Assembly: GCA_002291495.1 (NCBI GenBank)
Contig: DBAE01000265.1
Location: 5,246-12,125 of the forward strand
Origin: Bacteriovoracaceae bacterium UBA1018
GTDB taxonomy: Bacteria > Bdellovibrionota > UBA1018
Length of the DNA: 6,880 bases
Direction: 5' to 3'
The notes beneath the pieces were generated by a model. That model saw only the letters and a program-made list of their open reading frames with translations, did no database searches and was not told where the DNA came from. A program made the position numbers and the translations under genes. Within the stretch, counting starts at the first letter, position 1. The number at the start of each line of letters is the position of its first letter. This document shows, piece after piece, positions 1 through 5,646 of the stretch.

Positions 1-82
1 TGATGTTTACGAGACTCAAAGTACCGTTGCGCCAGCATCTGAGACTCAAGAAGAACCACCTGCTGAACCAGATCAGAGCTAA
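1..82 (+). CDS. C-terminal tail of an unidentified protein (partial, 5' end outside window)
   Basis: The frame starting at base 2 is open to a TAA at 80-82 and gives 26 residues. They are rich in Glu, Pro, Gln, Ser and Thr, with the short motif ETQ occurring twice (from a repeated GAGACTCAA). The composition suggests a disordered acidic tail. The stop is only two bases before the ATG of the next gene on the same strand, the tight spacing expected of co-transcribed and perhaps translationally coupled genes, which supports this frame being real. No domain is visible, so no function can be assigned. With so little sequence a chance open frame cannot be excluded. Confidence 0.55.
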   Translation, partial: DVYETQSTVAPASETQEEPPAEPDQS

Positions 83-84
83 CT

Positions 85-624
85 ATGCAATGTCCTCGAT
101 GCTCAGGAACCTTTAGCCAAGAAGTTTATGAAACGGTACTGATCGACCGGTGCAACTCCTGTCAGGGCATTTGGCTCGACACCGACGAACTCGGTAAGAT
201 TCTCCAGTTCGAAGAAAAGAAGTTTACCCCTCAGTTTGTGCGTAAAGCGATTCGTGAATCTTTTGCTGGCGTCCCAGAAAAAGAAGTTCAGTCCGTGGAG
301 CTTTGTCCAAAATGTGGCAAAGCAATGAATCCACTTAACTTTAGCTACAGCTCAGGCGTGATTATCGATGTTTGTAAGGAACACGGAACCTGGTTTGATA
401 AAGATGAACTCGAAAAGATTCAGGCCTTCCATGAAGAATGGGAACTGAAAAAGGAAGATGTTCGTGAAGAGTATCAAGCCACCTTTCAGAGCATCAAAAA
501 GGACTATCAACAACGGTATGATCAAATGCGAGATCGCATGAGAGACAAACTCTATCTACGATTTTTCCTATTTTATTGGATCGATAAGCTCAGCCACAAC
601 TTCGAAAAGAAAACTCGCGATTAA
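85..624 (+). CDS. Protein with two zf-TFIIB-like zinc ribbons and a helical tail
   Basis: This 179-residue protein has two copies of the zf-TFIIB-type module (short CPxC ribbons ending in a WLD/WFD-xDEL signature). In the first module C3, C6, C23 and C26 are followed by GIWLDTDEL. In the second, C74, C77, C97 and H100 are followed by GTWFDKDEL, so the last zinc ligand is His rather than Cys. Residues 112-155 are strongly charged and look helical, possibly coiled coil. Residues 156-168 are aromatic and hydrophobic but too short and charged to be a clear membrane span. Bacterial proteins of this type are mostly uncharacterised; zinc binding is a family-level expectation and nucleic acid binding is only a possibility. 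The ATG at 85 is two bases after the upstream stop, with a weak AGAG as candidate ribosome site. The 3' end overlaps the convergent comF-like gene by four bases. Confidence 0.88.
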   Translation: MQCPRCSGTFSQEVYETVLIDRCNSCQGIWLDTDELGKILQFEEKKFTPQFVRKAIRESFAGVPEKEVQSVELCPKCGKAMNPLNFSYSSGVIIDVCKEHGTWFDKDELEKIQAFHEEWELKKEDVREEYQATFQSIKKDYQQRYDQMRDRMRDKLYLRFFLFYWIDKLSHNFEKKTRD

Positions 625-1346
625 GACTTGATTGCTCGAAGTGGTTTTTTGCCTAAGCAGAAAAGGTGAATCTCTTTTGCTCCAGCTTCCCTGAGCGTTC
701 GAGCAGCTGTGGTCAAAGTCTTTCCTGTGGTCATAAAATCGTCGACCAGTAAAACCCGGGAACCATTCAGCCGTTCATCAAAACCTGGCTTTACAGTGTA
801 AGAAAGAGCGTGTTCGAGCCGCTCTTTCATCGTGAGTTCGCCTTGCCGTGTTTTCAGAAGTGAACTGTTTTCGAGCGCTTGCTTTACGCCGCACATGAAA
901 TACTCATTCAACCATAGTGCGACCTTTTCGGCTGGACTACCTCCAAGCTCCCAACTCCGTTTTAAGTCTTGAGGAATAGGGACAATAGTATCAATGTTGA
1001 GCCGCGATAGTTCGGAGCTCAGATGATTACCCATTCGAAATACGGAGCGATCAAAATAGACCCCGGACCTCTTTTTCCAGGACTTGAGTACGGAGTAACA
1101 GGGGCCGATGAGAAGGTACCTGGCATTGACAGATGTAATTTTTAGCTCTTGTGGAAACTGAGCCCACGGTCTTTGGCATTCCTGAAATTGGCGACAAATC
1201 ACACCACCACAATTTGGACATAGAGGAGGAGCCTCTAGGAGCAGTTCTTCGCAGGGTTGGCAGAGCGATGTGAGCGGCAAAGCCTGCGAGGCTTCACAAA
1301 ATGAACAGCGAAATAGACTGAGTTGTTGAAACATGAAGGAGCGCAA
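621..1346 (-). CDS. comF: ComF family protein (phosphoribosyltransferase-like)
   Basis: The 241-residue product has the ComF layout. An N-terminal cysteine-rich zinc-binding part (C14, C17, C29, C32, C43, C46, with C51 and C57 nearby) is followed by a type I phosphoribosyltransferase fold. The PRPP-loop motif VLLVDDFMTTGKT lies at 198-210. The family's VPxP strand appears as VPIP (122-125), and TRQGELTMKER (166-176) matches the region before the final subdomain. ComF proteins are cytoplasmic; in naturally competent bacteria they take part in DNA uptake or processing, but many non-competent bacteria keep one. The usual RGFNQ segment after VPxP is replaced here by a diverged stretch (134-141). 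The longest frame starts with TTG at 1346. An ATG at 1334 (residue 5) is equally possible and I prefer it on codon grounds, since neither start has a good Shine-Dalgarno. It is the last gene of the gpmI-pfkA-comF unit, about 42 bases after pfkA. Confidence 0.87.
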   Translation of the reverse strand: MRSFMFQQLSLFRCSFCEASQALPLTSLCQPCEELLLEAPPLCPNCGGVICRQFQECQRPWAQFPQELKITSVNARYLLIGPCYSVLKSWKKRSGVYFDRSVFRMGNHLSSELSRLNIDTIVPIPQDLKRSWELGGSPAEKVALWLNEYFMCGVKQALENSSLLKTRQGELTMKERLEHALSYTVKPGFDERLNGSRVLLVDDFMTTGKTLTTAARTLREAGAKEIHLFCLGKKPLRAIKS

Positions 1347-1388
1347 GTGCTACTTTAGCGCCACTTCAATGCTTGGGCTGAGCTCGGT

Positions 1389-2390
1389 TTAGGTCGCGAG
1401 AACTTGAGCTAAACCAATCACGTCTTTGGATAGATTCTTTTTCACTCCGATGACGTTTTTGAATGGGACCAGAACAACTTCGTTCTTCTTTACTCCAACC
1501 ATTGCGTGGGATTGGCCACCTAGCAGGTAAGCTACAGCAGACGCGCCTAGTGCTGAAGCGAGCATACGGTCGTGAGCAGTCGGTTGTCCACCACGTTGAG
1601 TGTGGCCTAAAATACAAACCTTTGGATAATAACCGCGTTTTTGTAATCCGGTCGCAACTCGGTTAGACAGTCCTGGTTTAGGACCTTCGGCAACAACAAT
1701 AATGCTGCTGGTTTTACCTCGGCGAATGCCTCGTTCGATCGTTTTACAAATCGAAGTGATCGTTTCATTGCCTTCAGGGACAATGATAGTTTCAGCGCCT
1801 CCGCCGATCCCAGTGTTCATTGCGATAAATCCAGAGCTGCGTCCCATCACTTCTACTAAGAAGATCCGGTCATGAGAGCTCGCGGTGTCTCGAATTCGGT
1901 CAATTGCGTCGATCGCCGTATTGACGGCCGTATCAAATCCAATGGTGTCGTCAGTGCCTGCGATGTCATTGTCGATCGTGCCTGGAACTCCAATGGTCGG
2001 AAAACCTGTTTCTTTTTCGAGGTAATAAGCGCCTGTAAATGAGCCGTCTCCGCCGATGACGACCAATGCTTCAATGCCTTTGCGGCGCAATATATTGGCA
2101 GCTTCTCTTCGAACAGATTTTTTATGGAAAGCTTCACAACGATCGGTCTTTAAGATCGTGCCGCCACGTTGAATAATATTGGCCACACTCGAAGCTGTTA
2201 GAGGATGGATTTGTCCTTCCAGGAGACCACTATAACCTTTGAGGACTCCATACACGTCGCAGCCATGCGCGATCGCATATCGAACTACTGCTCTGAGAGC
2301 GGCATTCATGCCGGGAGCGTCTCCTCCGCTTGTGAGGACAGCAATCGATTTGTGTTTCTTTTCACCGTTCAAATGAGGAACGCTTAGCAT
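1389..2390 (-). CDS. pfkA: ATP-dependent 6-phosphofructokinase
   Basis: The 333-residue enzyme would phosphorylate fructose 6-phosphate to fructose 1,6-bisphosphate in the cytoplasm, the committed step of glycolysis. Family motifs appear in order: GGDAPGMN (22-29), QRGGT (74-78), GGDGS (113-117), PGTIDND (136-142) with catalytic Asp140, SSHDR (171-175), VMGR (181-184), and GHTQRGG followed by PTAHDR (262-275). Gly in GGDGS and in PGT marks the ATP-using type; pyrophosphate-using enzymes usually have Asp and Lys there. The E. coli substrate ligands Arg162, Arg171, His249 and Arg252 align with R175, R184, H263 and R266. Arg243 aligns with Lys257, a conservative but unusual change. Two N-terminal effector-site arginines (R33, R37) are kept. 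The protein is about 13 residues longer than E. coli PfkA at the N terminus. The start is supported by an AAGG seven bases upstream. gpmI lies 44 bases upstream. Confidence 0.96.
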   Translation of the reverse strand: MLSVPHLNGEKKHKSIAVLTSGGDAPGMNAALRAVVRYAIAHGCDVYGVLKGYSGLLEGQIHPLTASSVANIIQRGGTILKTDRCEAFHKKSVRREAANILRRKGIEALVVIGGDGSFTGAYYLEKETGFPTIGVPGTIDNDIAGTDDTIGFDTAVNTAIDAIDRIRDTASSHDRIFLVEVMGRSSGFIAMNTGIGGGAETIIVPEGNETITSICKTIERGIRRGKTSSIIVVAEGPKPGLSNRVATGLQKRGYYPKVCILGHTQRGGQPTAHDRMLASALGASAVAYLLGGQSHAMVGVKKNEVVLVPFKNVIGVKKNLSKDVIGLAQVLAT

Positions 2391-2396
2391 TCGTTG

Positions 2397-2402
2397 ACCT
2401 TA
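2397..2402 (-). promoter_or_regulatory. Shine-Dalgarno site of pfkA
   Basis: On the minus strand TAAGGT precedes the pfkA ATG, with seven bases between AAGG and the start codon. It is the clearest ribosome binding site in the window. It supports the long start of pfkA, which adds about 13 residues before the conserved first strand, over the TTG at residue 7, which has no such site. Confidence 0.6.
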
Positions 2403-2434
2403 ATAATTGTGACTTAAGTTGTTGTTGTATCTAA

Positions 2435-4012
2435 TCATTGCCTAGGAAGTAAGCTTTTTCCAGTAACTTCGGGCGGCAACGGAAGGCCCATCATATCACA
2501 AAGTGTAGGCATCACATCTTCTAAGCTTCCTGGCAAGAGGGCCTTTTTCGAAGATTTAGGTGAAATAGCACTTCCTGGCGCAACCCAAATTGCCGGTACC
2601 GGGTTAAGCGTGTGTTGAGTATGGATACCACCCGTATCATGTGCGCACATTTCTTCAGCGTTTCCATGATCTGCCGTCAATAGAGTATGATAGCCCGCTC
2701 GTTCTGCCGTTCCAATGACCTGCGCTAAGCAAGCATCCAGAGTTTGGATTGCTTTGACAGTCGCCTCATAATTACCTGTGTGACCCACCATGTCAGCATT
2801 GGCAAAGTTCATCAGCACAAAATCATGTTTACCACTGCCGATCTGAGCAGCAGCTTCGCGTGCGACTTCATAAGCGCTCATCTCGGGTTTCAAGTCGTAA
2901 GTGGGCACGTCCCGCGGAGATGGAACCAATATTCGCTCTTCATTTTGAAAAGGTTTCTCTCTTCCTCCATTAAAGAAGAAAGTGACGTGCGCGTACTTTT
3001 CCGTCTCTGCGATCTTAAACTGAGAGAGGCTTTTCTTCTCAAGCCATTCACCCATGATGTTGTTTAGGTTTTGCGGCCCATAGGCATATGGAAAAGTGAA
3101 ATTAGCATCGTACTGAGTCATCCCTATATAGGATGAAAGTTTCACTCCACGACCGCTATTAGAGCCACGGTTAAATTCTTGAAAATCTTCCTGATTAAAA
3201 GCGACAGAAAGTTCCCGTGCCCGATCACTTCTGTAGTTAAAAAAGATGACACTATCATCGTCTTGAATGGCATTTTTTGGATCTAAGAGAATCGGTTCGA
3301 CAAACTCATCTGTCTTCCCGTTGGCGTGTGATCTCTCAATCGCTTGCAGTGCATCGATACCCGGTACAGTTGCGCCTGGATTTTGGCCCGTCATACACTG
3401 ATAGGCAGCACCTACGCGGTCCCAGCGTTTATCTCGGTCCATGGCGTAATATCGACCTGCGATCGAAACCAGAGAGGCTTTGGATCCTGCCTGGCCCGTA
3501 AAAGTTGGGTGTCTTAAAAGAGTCTGAACATATTTGCTGGATGAATCTGGAGGGGTGTCTCGACCATCCAAAAACGCATGCACACAGATCTGTGGAACTT
3601 TCATCTCGGCACAAAGATCTAAGAGTGCAAGGAGGTGATCAATATGACTGTGAACCCCACCGTCTGAAAGTAGACCCATGAGATGCACGCGACCTGTTTT
3701 GGATGCGCCTGTTTCGATCGCTTTACGGATAACAGGATTTTTGAAAAAGTTTCGGGTCTCAATCTCTTTTGTGATGCGAGTGAGATCTTGGTAAATAATA
3801 CGACCCGCACCCATGGTCATGTGGCCGACTTCAGAGTTGCCCATCACGCCTTTAGGGAGTCCTACGGCTTCGCCGTGGGTGAGAAGTTCTGAATGTGGAT
3901 AATGTTTCAGCAGTTGTTGGAAGAACGGGATCTTCGCATTTTTGATTGCGTTAAAAGGAGAGTCTTTTCCAATACCAAATCCGTCCAACACGATGAGAAC
4001 AGCTTTTTGCAT
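2435..4012 (-). CDS. gpmI: 2,3-bisphosphoglycerate-independent phosphoglycerate mutase
   Basis: The 525-residue enzyme would interconvert 3- and 2-phosphoglycerate in the cytoplasm through a phosphoserine intermediate, using two Mn ions, in glycolysis and gluconeogenesis. It belongs to the alkaline phosphatase superfamily. Family residues are in place: metal ligand D10 in LDGFG; nucleophile S60 in MGNSEVGH; H121 and the R151-D152 pair in the inserted phosphotransferase domain; R187 and R193; R261 and R264 in NYRSDR; K339; D407 and H411 in NADMVGHTGN; D448 and H449 in TADHGNAEEM; and H467. Length is close to the roughly 510-515 usual for the family. The ATG at 4012 starts directly before the conserved first strand, so the start is secure although the Shine-Dalgarno is weak. 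Transcription probably continues into pfkA 44 bases downstream, since no terminator-like hairpin is seen between them. Confidence 0.97.
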   Translation of the reverse strand: MQKAVLIVLDGFGIGKDSPFNAIKNAKIPFFQQLLKHYPHSELLTHGEAVGLPKGVMGNSEVGHMTMGAGRIIYQDLTRITKEIETRNFFKNPVIRKAIETGASKTGRVHLMGLLSDGGVHSHIDHLLALLDLCAEMKVPQICVHAFLDGRDTPPDSSSKYVQTLLRHPTFTGQAGSKASLVSIAGRYYAMDRDKRWDRVGAAYQCMTGQNPGATVPGIDALQAIERSHANGKTDEFVEPILLDPKNAIQDDDSVIFFNYRSDRARELSVAFNQEDFQEFNRGSNSGRGVKLSSYIGMTQYDANFTFPYAYGPQNLNNIMGEWLEKKSLSQFKIAETEKYAHVTFFFNGGREKPFQNEERILVPSPRDVPTYDLKPEMSAYEVAREAAAQIGSGKHDFVLMNFANADMVGHTGNYEATVKAIQTLDACLAQVIGTAERAGYHTLLTADHGNAEEMCAHDTGGIHTQHTLNPVPAIWVAPGSAISPKSSKKALLPGSLEDVMPTLCDMMGLPLPPEVTGKSLLPRQ

Positions 4013-4114
4013 GGAGTCTTTTTCGCATATCTACGTAGCGCGCGCTAGAGCCAGGTCGTCTTAGTCGTGCGTTTTGTTGAGCTTAAGCCTGACTGAATTG
4101 ATTCTGTAAAATGT
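4013..4114. other. Intergenic gap upstream of gpmI with overlapping palindromes
   Basis: This 102-base gap separates the membrane protein gene from gpmI. It contains CTACGTAG (4031-4038), overlapping the perfect 12-bp palindrome TAGCGCGCGCTA (4036-4047), about 25 bases before the gpmI start. There is no hairpin followed by a T-run that would end the upstream gene, and no convincing -35/-10 pair for gpmI. Whether gpmI has its own promoter or is read through from the upstream gene is therefore not settled. The palindromes could be an operator or a small leader hairpin. Confidence 0.4.
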
Positions 4115-5362
4115 CTATTCGGATCCGTCATTCTCGCGGAGTGGAGATAAGATCGTCTTGCATGAAGCCGGCTTTCTTTTGGCCCAGCGTGGGACCAAGC
4201 GGTTATAGATCGATTCGATGTCCTGCATCACGCTCGATCGATATCGATACGCCTCAAAGACCAGTCCCGCACTCCCGAAGTAGAAAAGAAGATCTTTTGC
4301 AGCCCCACCCGTTTGAAACATGTCCAAAACTTGGAGAGAGGCATAAAAAGTACCCCAAGCAGTCATCCAGCCGATCGTCCACCACTGGCTCTTGGTCTGG
4401 CTTTTACGATAGATCAACATTTCGATCGGTGACTTCCCGAGGAGCCCTTTGACGCTAGTAGAAAATGCGGCAAGAGCGTCATCCCACCCCATTGTAAATC
4501 CTTCAGAGGTCACATGAGCTGCGGCCATGATGGCTTCGCGTACGATCACTGAGTGAATGAGTGATGTGAGCAGAAAAAACTTTCTGTTCATCATTGTTTG
4601 ATTGTTCTCTAAATCAAACTCGATACCTTGTCCTTTGAACTCACTATTGCCACGTTGATAATATCCAAAGAAAAGATTGAAAGCTGCGGACACGACCACC
4701 GGAAGCACGATATTGACCTGCTCGCCCATGGCTTGCTTAGCCGAAAGCGCATAGACCATCACGAACGAAGTGACAATGACGTTGGTAGCAGTGACACTTG
4801 CTTCGACCGCTTTCTGACTCAAAGGACGAGGCTTAGCATAGCTCATAAAGGAAATGCCATGGGGCACTCCAAAGAAGTGTTTCACCCATGAGTTGAGTTC
4901 TGATTTGAAGCTCGTCGTATTTCTAAACTTCGCTGTTTCAGGATGCTGAGACTGATCCGCAGCGTATTCGATCTGCAGTGCGAGTTCAGAAAGAGTAGGC
5001 GCTATTTTCTCAGTCTGCTTTTGGAGAATCTCTTCCACTTCTTCAATCTGAGTTTGCTTAAAGTCGACGCGAATACCTGATGCGGTGACCAACCTAATTA
5101 ATGCGATCAACTCTTCAGGAGACTTTTTCCCAACATGGTAAACTTCAATTTTTTTAACGTTTTCACAGTGAAGGCGACTCACAAGATGCTTCGCGTACTG
5201 ATCAGTCACCGAAAGTGAATTGAGAACTACCGTTGGCGCAGGGGTCGCCGAAGGATTCTGGTCACTCAGCTGATCACCGAATTGTGAACAGTCTTGCGTA
5301 GCGTAACTGGCCTGTGCAGCTAGTAGGCTCAGAGTAATGAAAAGTGTTTTTAAGAGCTTCAT
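4115..5362 (-). CDS. Unrecognised exported protein with about five membrane segments
   Basis: I do not recognise this 415-residue protein. Residues 1-21 form a Sec signal peptide: lysines at 2 and 5, a Leu/Ile/Phe-rich core, and a likely signal peptidase I site after SYA (residue 21). Residues 22-185 are soluble and presumably periplasmic, with two cysteines (C25, C66) that could pair. This part has a Pro/Thr/Ser linker (36-44), a strand-helix-strand pattern (70-103) and a Glu/Gln-rich helix (104-122). Five hydrophobic stretches follow, at about 187-208, 215-235, 260-284, 326-349 and 356-373, then a basic tail with one cysteine (C401). A cleaved signal peptide combined with late membrane spans suggests an inner-membrane protein with a large periplasmic N-terminal domain. 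The ATG at 5362 fits the signal peptide; GGAA about ten bases upstream is a weak ribosome site. A candidate promoter lies 37 bases upstream. No enzymatic motif is visible. Confidence 0.85.
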   Translation of the reverse strand: MKLLKTLFITLSLLAAQASYATQDCSQFGDQLSDQNPSATPAPTVVLNSLSVTDQYAKHLVSRLHCENVKKIEVYHVGKKSPEELIALIRLVTASGIRVDFKQTQIEEVEEILQKQTEKIAPTLSELALQIEYAADQSQHPETAKFRNTTSFKSELNSWVKHFFGVPHGISFMSYAKPRPLSQKAVEASVTATNVIVTSFVMVYALSAKQAMGEQVNIVLPVVVSAAFNLFFGYYQRGNSEFKGQGIEFDLENNQTMMNRKFFLLTSLIHSVIVREAIMAAAHVTSEGFTMGWDDALAAFSTSVKGLLGKSPIEMLIYRKSQTKSQWWTIGWMTAWGTFYASLQVLDMFQTGGAAKDLLFYFGSAGLVFEAYRYRSSVMQDIESIYNRLVPRWAKRKPASCKTILSPLRENDGSE

Positions 5363-5398
5363 AGAGCGCTGTTCCGTTTCACCATTTAAAGGAAGATC

Positions 5399-5427
5399 AC
5401 GTTAACCACGGATAAGCCGGATGACAA
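5399..5427 (-). promoter_or_regulatory. Candidate sigma70-type promoter for the 415-residue membrane protein gene
   Basis: On the minus strand TTGTCA (5422-5427) and TAACGT (5399-5404) are separated by 17 bases. The first box matches TTGACA at five of six bases. The second matches TATAAT at only three, but these are the most conserved T, A and final T. Transcription would start near 5392, leaving a leader of about 30 bases before the ATG. The assignment rests on sequence matching only. Confidence 0.35.
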
Positions 5428-5454
5428 CCTTCGGCGCGTTAGAAGTCCGTTAGG

Positions 5455-5522
5455 AAATGGTTTGTTCAAAATTATTCCATGTTTTCAAATGGTTATGTAT
5501 TAGTCATGCCGCCCTGAAATGG
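5455..5522 (+). repeat. Three AAATGG direct repeats at near-helical spacing
   Basis: AAATGG occurs at 5455-5460, 5487-5492 and 5517-5522, with start-to-start distances of 32 and 30 bases, close to three helical turns. The first two copies extend to AAATGGTT. An inverted copy (CCATTT) lies at 5382-5387 within the predicted leader of the minus-strand gene. The direct copies lie upstream of the candidate minus-strand promoter, as expected for an operator array, but such short AT-rich words can recur by chance. Confidence 0.3.
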
Positions 5523-5611
5523 CGTCATTTGCTAGAAAACCTAACTGTATCCGAACCCAACTCTGACAAATAGAAATTACGGACCGTTTAGTCTAGGTCG
5601 AAGATGACGCA

Positions 5612-5640
5612 TTTAGAGCTTCATCGCTTACAGATAAGAT
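5612..5640 (+). promoter_or_regulatory. Candidate promoter directly in front of the ankyrin gene
   Basis: TTTAGA (5612-5617) and TAAGAT (5635-5640) are 17 bases apart and each match the sigma70 boxes at four of six bases. The -10 box ends only six bases before the ATG at 5647, so transcription would begin at or next to the start codon and give a leaderless or almost leaderless mRNA. The absence of a Shine-Dalgarno before this ATG is consistent with that. Confidence 0.33.
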
Positions 5641-5646
5641 AAAGAG

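Larger units (their letters stand above)
5363..5646. other. Divergent intergenic region
   Basis: This 284-base region lies between two divergently transcribed genes for exported proteins. It holds a candidate promoter for each, plus an AT-rich central part (about 5450-5520) with repeated AAATGG. The longest plus-strand reading frame I checked from an internal ATG is only about 12 codons. I see no tRNA, small RNA with a clear terminator, or riboswitch-like structure. Confidence 0.6.

Noticed and set aside
1366..1617. 83-codon minus-strand frame overlapping the end of pfkA
   Set aside because: It lies in another frame of the well-supported pfkA C-terminus and has shadow-like composition.
2268..2277. 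GCGATCGC octamer as in the cyanobacterial HIP1 repeat
   Set aside because: I noticed it only once, inside pfkA coding sequence, and nothing else suggests a cyanobacterium.
4230..4252. Cluster of CGATCG/ATCGAT palindromes in the 3' part of the membrane protein gene
   Set aside because: It is fully coding (Arg, Ser and Ile codons around SIYNR and DIES) and GATC-containing words are frequent throughout the window.
4111..4452. 113-codon plus-strand open frame opposite the membrane protein gene
   Set aside because: It is antisense to a gene with a clear signal peptide and membrane segments, its translation is Arg/Ser-rich and low in structure, and it has no ribosome site. Similar antisense frames inside pfkA and gpmI were dropped for the same reason.
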